Shown here piece by piece: positions 1-7,362 of a stretch of DNA of 17,541 bases. This DNA is from CAZAMT01 sp964486145. GTDB lineage: Bacteria > Bacteroidota > Bacteroidia > Bacteroidales > JAAAOM01. Position numbers and translations under genes: made by a program. Numbering within the stretch: position 1 is the first letter of the stretch; the number at the start of each line of letters is the position of its first letter. Under the pieces are notes generated by a model. The model was not told the origin of the DNA. It ran no database searches and saw only the letters and a list, made by a program, of their open reading frames with translations. The stretch is from positions 1 to 17,541 of the forward strand of contig CAZAMT010000054.1 in assembly GCA_964486145.1 (NCBI GenBank). Direction: 5' to 3'.

Positions 1-46
1 GATAAACTCAATAACTTAATTAACTTAGTAATTTAATTTTAAACAC

Positions 47-1159
47 ATGAAATATAAATCTGTTTATTCCAAAAATAAAAATACGAGCGTTGCAGTCGTT
101 GATGTTCATGATCAACTAAGTGATATGATTCCCAAAGTTGTTCTGTATTTTTCTACATCAAACCATGAACCAGTGACCCTTGCCAGGGCGATGAAAGATG
201 CATTCCCAAAATCGGAATGTTTCGGTTGCACAACAGCAGGCGAAATAACAACGGGTAAGATGCTTGATAATTCCCTGGTTGTTATGGCATTTTCTGATGA
301 GGTTATTGGAGATATGCATACTGTGTTGATGGGTGATATTCAGAATGACGAGGATGCTGTTATGAAAGCAGCCGGGGAAATGAGGGAATATTTTGGTAAG
401 CCGCTAAGTGAACTGGATCACAGGGAATATGTTGGGATATTGCTTATTGACGGACTAAGTGGAGCAGAAGAAAAAATCATAGAGAAAATTGGCGATGTTA
501 CAAATATTAAAATTGTAGGGGGATCGGCAGGCGATGATTTAAAGTTTAAGCAAACCCACGTATTTCACAACCGGAAAGCTGCATCAAATGCAGCCGTGTT
601 ATGCATTATGCAGCCAAACGTTAACTTTGATGTCATAAAAACACAAAGCTTCGTATCTACTAAAAACACTTTAACGGTTACAAAAACGAATGAGGAAGCA
701 CGAGAAGTCATCGAATTTAACAGTCAACCGGCAGCTATTGAATATTCCAAAGCTTTACAAACCACAGTTGATGATTTAGCCGCAAAGGCCTTTAGAAATC
801 CTCTCGGAATCATGGTTACAGAGAACGAGCCATTTGTAAGGAGCCCACGTTTGGTTCAGGATGGCAGTGTATTCTTTTATTGCAGTGTGAAAGAAGGAAT
901 GGAGCTAAATATTTTGTCGCCCACCGACATTATTTCTGATACTGCAAAGGCAATTGATGAGAAGAAAAAACAGATGGGTGGTATCTCAGCCATTATCAAT
1001 TTTCACTGTATACTGCGTACTCTCGAATTGAAGGAAGAAGAAAAAACAGATGCTTACGGGAACATTTTTAAGGCTATTCCCAGCATTGGTTTCAGTACTT
1101 ATGGTGAGTGTTATCTCGGGCACATCAACCAAACATCTACTATGTTGGTGTTTGGGTAG
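47..1159 (+). CDS. Stand-alone FIST domain sensory protein
   Basis: The 370-residue protein matches the FIST family (FIST_N then FIST_C), predicted ligand-binding sensory modules often fused to kinases or methyl-accepting proteins. Visible marks are an N-terminal segment with PKVVLYFSTSNHEP (about 30-43) and GCTTAGEIT (about 60-68). A C-terminal half carries NFHCILR (about 319-325), then GFSTYGE and a terminal NQTSTMLVF, the usual FIST_C ending. No membrane segment, signal peptide or output domain is seen, so it is probably cytoplasmic and would signal through a partner. It begins at an ATG 46 bases into the window, so its promoter is barely visible, and it converges on upp with 13 bases between them. 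The family call is secure; ligand and pathway are unknown. Confidence 0.85.
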   Translation: MKYKSVYSKNKNTSVAVVDVHDQLSDMIPKVVLYFSTSNHEPVTLARAMKDAFPKSECFGCTTAGEITTGKMLDNSLVVMAFSDEVIGDMHTVLMGDIQNDEDAVMKAAGEMREYFGKPLSELDHREYVGILLIDGLSGAEEKIIEKIGDVTNIKIVGGSAGDDLKFKQTHVFHNRKAASNAAVLCIMQPNVNFDVIKTQSFVSTKNTLTVTKTNEEAREVIEFNSQPAAIEYSKALQTTVDDLAAKAFRNPLGIMVTENEPFVRSPRLVQDGSVFFYCSVKEGMELNILSPTDIISDTAKAIDEKKKQMGGISAIINFHCILRTLELKEEEKTDAYGNIFKAIPSIGFSTYGECYLGHINQTSTMLVFG

Positions 1160-1172
1160 CTACTGAAATTTA

Positions 1173-1823
1173 TTAAAGCTTCTCGCCAAACGCAAGATCC
1201 CCGGCATCACCCAGGCCGGGGACAATATAGGATTTTGCCGTTAACTCGTCATCGATTTCTCCAAGCCAGAAGGTTAATTTCCGGCTTGGCAAATGCTTTT
1301 TTATATAACTTATTCCTTCCGTACTGGCAATTGCTGAGACAACATGTATGTGTTTAGGATTTCCCTTCTGAAGCAGGTGTTTGTATGCCAGGGCCATCGA
1401 TGATCCCGACGCGATGAGTGCATCGGAAAGAATAAGCACCTTGTCTTCGATTCCGGGTGAGCTGAGATATCCGAATTTAAGATCAAAGAAGCCGTCTTTC
1501 TCATATTTCCGTGATACGGATGCAAACGCATTTGTTGCTTTATCAAATATGTTTAGCAAACCCTGATGCAGCGGAAGGCCGGCTCTCAAAAGGGTTGCAA
1601 TGACGGGTTGTTCTTTCAGTTTTTTGCCATTGGCAATTCCAAATGGGGTGGTTACTTCCAATTCGCTGTATTCAAGTGTTTTACTAATTTCATAAGCAAA
1701 TATCTCACCCATTCGCTCAAGATTTTTCCTGAAGCGGAGGCTGTCTTTTTGAATTTCCATGTCCCTTACTTCAGCTATGAAATGAGAAAAAATTGAGTTT
1801 TGTTTTCCTAATTCTTTGATCAT
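1173..1823 (-). CDS. upp: Uracil phosphoribosyltransferase
   Basis: This enzyme makes UMP from uracil and PRPP for pyrimidine salvage in the cytoplasm. The 216-residue length fits the family. Visible features are LLRAGLPLHQGLL (about 78-90), the region around SRKYEKDGFFDLKFGYLSSP (about 104-123), and the uracil-binding C-terminus YIVPGLGDAGD (199-209). The PRPP loop is atypical: the usual DPMLATG reads DALIASG (134-140), with Pro to Ala and Thr to Ser changes, while the Asp and Gly remain. The start ATG lies 19 bases after the stop of the GNAT-like gene on the same strand, so the two are probably co-transcribed. The family call is firm; full catalytic competence is likely but the loop deserves attention. 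Confidence 0.9.
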   Translation of the reverse strand: MIKELGKQNSIFSHFIAEVRDMEIQKDSLRFRKNLERMGEIFAYEISKTLEYSELEVTTPFGIANGKKLKEQPVIATLLRAGLPLHQGLLNIFDKATNAFASVSRKYEKDGFFDLKFGYLSSPGIEDKVLILSDALIASGSSMALAYKHLLQKGNPKHIHVVSAIASTEGISYIKKHLPSRKLTFWLGEIDDELTAKSYIVPGLGDAGDLAFGEKL

Positions 1824-1842
1824 ATTGGATGTATTAGCTTGG

Positions 1843-2736
1843 TTAAAATCGTATCAATCCTCTTTTGTGTCTGATGGTCTGATAATTCATTTTTTTTGAA
1901 CCAAATGCTGCATAGTCAATAAACATTCTTTTGTGCCCGATGTTTTCAAAAACCAGGGTTAAATCGTTTTCGGCATGCATTTTCAGGTAATAATCGATCG
2001 TTTTTTCGATAGCGTTTGATTCAATGGCTTCATTTGTAAAAGCGGTAACTAACATGATGGCCTTTTTGTTCGATTTAAGAAATAAAACAGCACTGCAAAT
2101 GTTATTTTGCCTGGTATATGCTCCGTAAATCTGGCCTACCCTGTAACGAAGTGTAGTTGAAGCAAGAATACGTAGTGACATTGTAAAAGACTTATTAACT
2201 GAAAAATATCGATCATTTACTAATTTTAATAAATCATTGGGCATTAAACCCTTTACAACTGTGATTTTCTTTTTTTCGGCATTGTCAAGCTTTTCCTGTA
2301 AAGAAGAATGATAATTTTGCACAATGCGTTGATAGGTGTTTATAAGATCCAGTTCATATCGGTTATTATCTTGATAATATATCGATGGGAAAGAGGTGCC
2401 TGATAATTTGTTTAACCTAATATTGAACCACTTGTATTTATCCAAAAGGATTCCAAAAAACTTTTGTTTTTCTTCCTTTGTGAGTAGTTTGGTAGTGAAG
2501 ATGCCCAGTTGGGGAACGAGAACATCATTGCGAATATATGGTACCAGGGAAAATAACTTATCCTCAAGCAGGGGCATTACAGCTTCGTAATTGTTCATTA
2601 CCAGCGCCTTCCAGTTATCAGATACTATGTTCAGGTACCATGAGTATGCATAAGGTAAACCGTTAATGGAATTTAAAATGCATGAATCCCATTTAAACAG
2701 GTCGATTTCATTATTTTCTATGAAGTTTACTTTCAA
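1843..2736 (-). CDS. GNAT/FemAB-like acyltransferase, function unknown
   Basis: The 297-residue soluble protein has no signal peptide or membrane segment. The arrangement of an N-terminal half (FKWDSC, then a YAYSWYL motif near residue 30) and a C-terminal strand-helix region resembles uncharacterised Bacteroidota proteins of the GNAT/FemAB superfamily. In the C-terminal region an AVLFLKSNKKAIMLV strand is followed by a helix with NAIEKTIDYYL and then FENIG. I do not recognise a named family and see no diagnostic acetyl-CoA loop, so the fold is an inference. The start appears to be TTG (2736-2734): no ATG lies nearby in frame, and an in-frame TAA stands seven codons upstream. It sits 19 bases before upp, suggesting one transcript. 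The substrate cannot be deduced. Confidence 0.6.
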   Translation of the reverse strand: MKVNFIENNEIDLFKWDSCILNSINGLPYAYSWYLNIVSDNWKALVMNNYEAVMPLLEDKLFSLVPYIRNDVLVPQLGIFTTKLLTKEEKQKFFGILLDKYKWFNIRLNKLSGTSFPSIYYQDNNRYELDLINTYQRIVQNYHSSLQEKLDNAEKKKITVVKGLMPNDLLKLVNDRYFSVNKSFTMSLRILASTTLRYRVGQIYGAYTRQNNICSAVLFLKSNKKAIMLVTAFTNEAIESNAIEKTIDYYLKMHAENDLTLVFENIGHKRMFIDYAAFGSKKMNYQTIRHKRGLIRF

Positions 2737-2801
2737 CGTTTCAATAGAATAAAATTAAGTTAGACATTTGTTATTCAAATATTTATAATTGTCAGAAAAC
2801 A

Positions 2802-2820
2802 GCATTAGCAATTCTAATGC
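2802..2820 (-). terminator. Possible weak terminator after radC
   Basis: A perfect 7-bp stem, GCATTAG with CTAATGC, encloses a 5-base loop and is followed on the minus strand by TGTTTTC. It lies 114 bases downstream of the radC stop and upstream of the GNAT-like gene. The T-run is short and interrupted and the stem is A+T-rich, so intrinsic termination here would be weak. Confidence 0.3.
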
Positions 2821-2937
2821 CGTGGTACCCTTCCTACCGCAGCGGGACAAGCTATGTTTTATTGCCTTCGGCGAGCTCGTAAACCCGGTTCATGCTCTTG
2901 TTGTGAACTTCTGTGGATGAGGGGTTCATCGGTTTAC
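2802..2937. repeat. Palindrome-dense intergenic island, possible dispersed repeat
   Basis: Between the GNAT-like gene and radC lies a stretch richer in G+C than its flanks and packed with symmetric sequence. It holds GCATTAG/CTAATGC (2802-2820), GGTACC (2824-2829), CCGC-A-GCGG (2837-2845), GCC-TTC-GGC (2864-2872) and CGAGCTCG (2872-2879). Next is a branched element in which GTAAACC (2879-2885) pairs with GGTTTAC (2931-2937). It encloses hairpins GTTCA/TGAAC (2888-2908) and GATGA/TCATC (2916-2930). A 25-codon minus-strand reading frame (2929-2852) also crosses it but matches nothing I know. The last bases overlap the radC stop region. It could be a REP-like or other extragenic repeat, a structured RNA, or gene debris. 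Confidence 0.35.
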
Positions 2938-3629
2938 AAGAATCCTTCATCCAAAAAACTATAATAATTGGTTTCTGTAACAATGATATGATCCAAGACA
3001 CTAATATCCATCAATTTGGAGGCATCCTTCAGTTGACGGGTAATTTTTTTGTCCGCTTCACTTGGCTGAAGGTTTCCCGAGGGATGATTATGACAAAGGA
3101 CAATGGATGATGCCAGTCTTTCAATTGCATATTTTAAGATGAGCCTGACATCAATTACCGTTGCTGAAATACCACCCTGACTAATTTTTATCTTGTCAAT
3201 CACCTTGTTTGACTTGTTAAGAAAAACCACCCAGAATTCTTCGTAAGGGATGTCGCAAAGCATGGGTTGAAAAATCTCAAATACATCCCTGCTCGCGGTA
3301 ATTTTTTTTCGTTGGGTAAGATCTTCAACTTTTCGCCTACGGCCCAGTTCCATCGCAGCAATCAATGTAATGGCTTTTGCTTCACCAATTCCTTTAAAAT
3401 GCATAAGTTCGCGTACTGTTTTTTTACCGAGTTGGCCGAGGTTGTTTCCAGCATTATTTAGCATATGTTTTGCCAGTTCAACGGCGGTCAGATCCCTTGA
3501 ACCGGAGCCCAGTAAAATGGCAATTAATTCTGCATCCGATAAACTCTGTGTGCCTTTATTCATCAGTTTCTCTCTTGGGCGATCCTCATCAGCCCATTGC
3601 TTTATGTTCAGTTTTTTATTTTCGAACAT
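2934..3629 (-). CDS. radC: RadC family JAMM/MPN protein
   Basis: RadC proteins have an N-terminal helix-hairpin-helix-like region and a C-terminal JAMM/MPN metal-binding fold. Their role is unsettled; the old DNA-repair assignment is doubtful. Here the N-terminal part shows SDAELIAILLGSG (31-43) and GIGEAKA (80-86). The JAMM residues are present: a Glu in YEEFWVVFLN (129-138), HNHPSG (180-185) and Asp193, so the metal site looks intact. The 231-residue length is normal. The ATG start at 3629 follows a 125-base gap after rpsT that holds the rpsT terminator, so radC probably has its own promoter, though I find no clear TAnnTTTG. The final codons form a stem with sequence just past the stop (2915-2947), better paired on the plus strand. 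Confidence 0.92.
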   Translation of the reverse strand: MFENKKLNIKQWADEDRPREKLMNKGTQSLSDAELIAILLGSGSRDLTAVELAKHMLNNAGNNLGQLGKKTVRELMHFKGIGEAKAITLIAAMELGRRRKVEDLTQRKKITASRDVFEIFQPMLCDIPYEEFWVVFLNKSNKVIDKIKISQGGISATVIDVRLILKYAIERLASSIVLCHNHPSGNLQPSEADKKITRQLKDASKLMDISVLDHIIVTETNYYSFLDEGFL

Positions 3630-3697
3630 TGGTTCCAGATATAGATTTTCTGTAAAAATATCAATTATCGGATGGATTTAAAACCTGCAACAGGAAA

Positions 3698-3729
3698 CAA
3701 AAAAAGCCCTGCTAAAAAAATAGAGGGCT
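3698..3729 (-). terminator. Intrinsic terminator of rpsT
   Basis: On the minus strand the sequence AGCCCT, then CTA, a T-rich loop, TAG and AGGGCT forms a bulged hairpin of about 9 bp. It is followed at once by seven T residues (A-run 3699-3705 on the plus strand). It begins 26 bases past the rpsT stop, as expected for a rho-independent terminator. Confidence 0.8.
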
Positions 3730-3754
3730 CCAGGCTTTTGTAAACCAATATACT

Positions 3755-4006
3755 TTATAGGCTGCCGACGTGTTTGGCCAGTTTTGATTTCAGGTTATTG
3801 GCTTTGTTCTTATGAATGATATTTTTCTTGGAAAGTTTGTCTACCATGCCTGATACATTTTTCAGCAGATCTCCGGCTGCTTCCTTATCCGATGTTTCAC
3901 GCAATTTTTTTATTGCATTTCTTGTGGTCTTTGCAAAATAACGATTATGCAACCTTCTGTTTTCTGTCTGTCGTATCCTTTTAATTGATGACCGGTGATT
4001 CGCCAT
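3755..4006 (-). CDS. rpsT: 30S ribosomal protein S20
   Basis: S20 is a primary 16S rRNA-binding protein of the small subunit. The 83-residue, Lys/Arg-rich sequence begins MANHRSSIKRIRQTEN and contains the family signature IHKNKANNLKSKLAKHV near the C-terminus, where the usual second Ala of KNKAANLKS is Asn. Length and start are standard. It is a single-gene unit: a TAGTTTTG box lies about 50 bases upstream and a strong hairpin with a T-run follows. S20 is known in other bacteria to control its own translation; the leader here is short and I see no recognisable regulatory fold. Placement between radC and the arabinose operon suggests no functional link. Confidence 0.97.
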   Translation of the reverse strand: MANHRSSIKRIRQTENRRLHNRYFAKTTRNAIKKLRETSDKEAAGDLLKNVSGMVDKLSKKNIIHKNKANNLKSKLAKHVGSL

Positions 4007-4054
4007 TTTCTGTTTATTATAAATTATAAATCTAATTTTCTTTTTTCAGGCCGA

Positions 4055-4062
4055 CAAAACTA
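4055..4062 (-). promoter_or_regulatory. Putative rpsT -7 promoter element
   Basis: The minus strand reads TAGTTTTG, an exact match to the Bacteroidota -7 consensus TAnnTTTG, 48 bases before the rpsT ATG. A clear TTTG at -33 is not visible, so the assignment rests on one element and its position. Confidence 0.45.
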
Positions 4063-4103
4063 ATGAAATAATTTGAATAACCCGAAATATTTGCCTTGTT
4101 TTA

Positions 4104-5783
4104 TCAATTATTTGTTTCCTCTTCCACAAAATTGCCAAATGTGAGGTATTTTTGATACAGCAAATCATACTTGTTAACATTTTCGGCAATGGGATGATAT
4201 TCATTTTCAAACCCGGCACCCATATTTTCCTGGGCTTCCTGAAACGATTTATAAATACCTCCTGCCACTGATGCCGCCATGGCCGATCCTAACGCGCAGG
4301 TTTGTTCGGATTTTGCTACAAGGATGGGCATGTTTAATACGTCGGCCACAATCTGCATAACGAAAGGGGATTTTTTAGCAACACCGCCCAATGCGATCAC
4401 CCCATCAATACGCACTCCTTCTTCCCGGAAACGTTCGATGATTCTCCTTGAACCAAAGGCGGTAGCTTCAACAAGTGCCTTGAAAATACGTGGTGCATCT
4501 GAGCCGAGGGTGAGCCCCATAATGGCTCCTTTCAGGTTTTGGTTGGCATCTGGTGTTCGTCTGCCATTCATCCAGTCTAATGCAACAACTCCCGAAACCT
4601 CAACAGGGATATCGGCTGCTGCTTTAGAAAGTTGTGGAATTACTTCATTTTCTATTTGCTGCTGAAGTCGATCGGCAATGGAAGGGTCGATGATATTTGT
4701 TGAGGATAAAAAGCTTTTGACAGGCCACATGAGCAGTTCCCTGAACCAGGCATAAATGTCACCAAATGCTGACTGTCCTGCCTCCAGGCCGAGCATACCG
4801 GGAGCTATCGAGCCATCTACCTGACCGCAGATCCCCTTTACAAGTTTGTCACCTGCCTCTTCTTCGGGGGTAATGAGCATATCGCACGTGGATGTGCCCA
4901 TAACTTTGCTTAAATAATAGGGTTTAATCTCACCACCAACAGCTCCCAGGTGTGCATCAAACGCTCCAACACCAATAGCCACGTTACCAGGAAGTCCAAG
5001 TTTTTCAGACCATTCAGCAGATATGGTTCCCGCTCTTACATCAGAAGTGTATGTATCCTCGTATAACCTTGCCCGTAAACCATTTAGCAAGGGATCGAGT
5101 TTTGTAAGGAAATCTTCTGATGGTAGCCCGTTCCATTCAGGGTGCCACATTGCTTTATGACCAGCGGCGCACCGGCTTCTTTTTAGTCTGAGCGGATCCG
5201 TATCTCCCGCTAACAATGCCGGAATCCAATCGCAGTGTTCAACCCAGGAATAGGCGGCTCCGGCAACTTTTTTGTCTTCCCGGAGCACATGCAAAATTTT
5301 GGCCCAAAACCATTCTGAGGAATAAATCCCACCTTCGTATTTTGTAAAATCAGGACCACCCCAGGAACGCGCCAACTCATTGATTTCATCTGCCTCTTTC
5401 ACTGCAGTATGATCTTTCCAAAGCACAAACATAGCATTTGGATTGCTACCGAATTCGGGGAGCAATGACAATGGAACGCCCTCCCGGTTTACCGCAACGG
5501 GTGTAGAACCTGTTGTGTCAACTGATATCCCTGCAATGTTTTCAGCCACGCCTTTGGGTGCCATAGCCACGGCCTTTTGGACGGTTTCAACCAGCCCGTC
5601 AATATAATCTTGCGGATGTTGCCGGAACTGATTCTTTACGGGATCACAAAAGCGTCCTTTTTTCCACTGAGGATAAAGAAAGACATGACTGGCAACTTCT
5701 TTACCGTTTTTTGTATTTACAATTACAGATCTCACGGAATCAGTGCCGTAGTCAATACCTATTGTGAATTTGTCTGATTTCAT
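4104..5783 (-). CDS. araB: L-ribulokinase
   Basis: This FGGY-family kinase phosphorylates L-ribulose with ATP to give L-ribulose 5-phosphate, the second step of L-arabinose use. The 559-residue length is typical of AraB. The N-terminal phosphate-binding segment IGIDYGTDSVRSVIVN (about 8-23) has the TDSVR signature, followed by ISVDTTGSTPV (about 86-96) and the substrate-domain segment HKAMWHPEWNGLPS. Next come VGAFDAHLGAVGGE with the catalytic Asp, MGTSTCDM, and the C-terminal ATP-binding stretch IALGGVAKKSPFVMQI. It is the last gene of the arabinose operon, starting 19 bases after the GH51 stop. No terminator is obvious in the 97 bases downstream, where the rpsT promoter lies. Confidence 0.96.
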   Translation of the reverse strand: MKSDKFTIGIDYGTDSVRSVIVNTKNGKEVASHVFLYPQWKKGRFCDPVKNQFRQHPQDYIDGLVETVQKAVAMAPKGVAENIAGISVDTTGSTPVAVNREGVPLSLLPEFGSNPNAMFVLWKDHTAVKEADEINELARSWGGPDFTKYEGGIYSSEWFWAKILHVLREDKKVAGAAYSWVEHCDWIPALLAGDTDPLRLKRSRCAAGHKAMWHPEWNGLPSEDFLTKLDPLLNGLRARLYEDTYTSDVRAGTISAEWSEKLGLPGNVAIGVGAFDAHLGAVGGEIKPYYLSKVMGTSTCDMLITPEEEAGDKLVKGICGQVDGSIAPGMLGLEAGQSAFGDIYAWFRELLMWPVKSFLSSTNIIDPSIADRLQQQIENEVIPQLSKAAADIPVEVSGVVALDWMNGRRTPDANQNLKGAIMGLTLGSDAPRIFKALVEATAFGSRRIIERFREEGVRIDGVIALGGVAKKSPFVMQIVADVLNMPILVAKSEQTCALGSAMAASVAGGIYKSFQEAQENMGAGFENEYHPIAENVNKYDLLYQKYLTFGNFVEEETNN

Positions 5784-5802
5784 AAAAGTTTTTTTATGTT
5801 GG

Positions 5803-7362
5803 TTATTTTTCAGTCAGGGTTAGAAGGATTACTGATTTTGATGGCATCTCAAGAATTACGTTTTCATTCTTCACCTTGTAATCAGTAAATGCCTGAATGT
5901 TAATTTTTTCCTTTTCTCCAAAGTCATTAATGGCATTCATTTGCTCAGCAGTAATTATTTCAGCCATTACTACCTCGAATTTGTCATTCTTATCGGTTCT
6001 GATGGTAGTATTTATGGTGTTATTGGGATCAATATTGGTAACCGTAATATTAATAAAGTTATTTTCGTTCTGTGAGGCAGATACGTTGATCGCAGGCAGA
6101 CTTTCTTTGTTGTAAACATAGGAAGGTGTAATGACCTGGGCAGGCAGCAACAGGGCATCCTGATGCACATTGTACATTTTAAATACGTAGTACGATGGCG
6201 TTTTTACCATCTCATTACCGTTTGTTAAAATCATAGCCTGTAGCACATTTACTATCTGTGCGATGTTGGCCATGGAGATTCTTTCGGCGTAATTGTTAAA
6301 AATATTCAGGTTTACACCAGCCACAAGGGCATCACGCAATGAATTTTGCTGTTGAAGAAACCCGGGATTTGTTCCGGGCAGCGCATCATACCAGGTACCC
6401 CATTCATCAACGATTAAAGAAACGCGGCCTTCCGGATCATATTTATCCATTATAGCCAGGTGGTTTTTAATGAATTTTTCAACAACCAGGGTATTTTTAA
6501 AGGTTCCAAACCACAGGTCTTCCTCAAAATCGGTAGACGAACCTTTTTTGCTCCAATTACCTGTTGGGAGGGTATAATGATGGAGAGATATTCCCTGTAC
6601 CAGGTGTAGCTTGTTTTTTAAGCCGGCCATCAGTTTTTCCGTCCAGTTATAATCGCTTGAAGCCGGCCCAACAGCTACCCGCTGAAAATCACCACCGCGC
6701 AGATAACCGGCAAAATGACGGTACACATCAGCATAGTATTCGGGGCGCATATCACCACCGCAACCCCATGTTTCGTTCCCAACGCCCCAGTATTTTACAT
6801 TCCAGGGGTCTTCGCGACCATTCTTTTTACGCAATTCAGTCATAGGACTTTCGTTGCCGGAAGTCACATATTCAACCCAGTCAACAGCTTCCTGAACTGT
6901 GCCTGTTCCCACGTTTATGCTCAGGTAGGGTTCTGTGCCAATGAGTTCACAGAAAGTAAGGAATTCGTGCGTTCCAAAGCTGTTGTCTTCGGTTACACCT
7001 CCCCAGTGAACATTGACTATCGACGGACGTTCTTCTTTTGGCCCTATTCCGTCTTTCCAGTGATAGGTGTCGGCGAAACAACCACCGGGCCAGCGTAGTA
7101 CAGGCACTTTCAGTTCCTTAAGTGCTTCCAGTACATCGGTTCGGTAGCCATCAGTGTTTGGTATATCCGAATCTTCACCAACCCATATTCCTCCATATAT
7201 CAATGTTCCGAGATGTTCGGAGAAATGACCATAGATATGTTTACTGATTGTATGTTCTGCTTTTCTGGTATTGATAACTATTTCGCTTTGTTGGGCAAGC
7301 ACAGATAAACTGATTGCCATAGCGAAAAATGAGCTTAAAGACAGGCTTTTACTGTTATTCAT
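5803..7362 (-). CDS. Secreted GH51 alpha-L-arabinofuranosidase
   Basis: This glycoside hydrolase family 51 enzyme removes terminal alpha-L-arabinofuranosyl units from arabinan, arabinoxylan or their oligosaccharides. The acid/base Glu lies in GVGNETWG (about E197) and the nucleophile Glu in VDEWGTWY (about E320); RWPGGCFADTYHW (about 90-102) forms part of the active site. The 519 residues fit the family: a TIM barrel followed by a C-terminal beta domain. The N-terminus MNNSKSLSLSSFFAMAISLS followed by VLAQQ looks like a Sec signal peptide cleaved after about residue 23, so the enzyme is probably periplasmic. No lipobox Cys is seen. The start overlaps the end of araD by 8 bases, implying translational coupling. 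Abf-type names are used for this family, but I do not assign one. Confidence 0.93.
   Translation of the reverse strand: MNNSKSLSLSSFFAMAISLSVLAQQSEIVINTRKAEHTISKHIYGHFSEHLGTLIYGGIWVGEDSDIPNTDGYRTDVLEALKELKVPVLRWPGGCFADTYHWKDGIGPKEERPSIVNVHWGGVTEDNSFGTHEFLTFCELIGTEPYLSINVGTGTVQEAVDWVEYVTSGNESPMTELRKKNGREDPWNVKYWGVGNETWGCGGDMRPEYYADVYRHFAGYLRGGDFQRVAVGPASSDYNWTEKLMAGLKNKLHLVQGISLHHYTLPTGNWSKKGSSTDFEEDLWFGTFKNTLVVEKFIKNHLAIMDKYDPEGRVSLIVDEWGTWYDALPGTNPGFLQQQNSLRDALVAGVNLNIFNNYAERISMANIAQIVNVLQAMILTNGNEMVKTPSYYVFKMYNVHQDALLLPAQVITPSYVYNKESLPAINVSASQNENNFINITVTNIDPNNTINTTIRTDKNDKFEVVMAEIITAEQMNAINDFGEKEKINIQAFTDYKVKNENVILEMPSKSVILLTLTEK

Noticed and set aside
2879..2937. Cloverleaf-like fold suggesting a tRNA
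   Set aside because: It is only 59 bases, has two rather than three arms, and lacks the T-loop and anticodon-arm consensus.
2872..2937. Integron attC-like site
   Set aside because: The ends do not fit the RYYYAAC and GTTRRRY cores, and no integrase or cassette array is near.
6564..7098. Overlapping plus-strand frames within the GH51 gene
   Set aside because: They are antisense to conserved catalytic regions of the arabinofuranosidase and have no family features.
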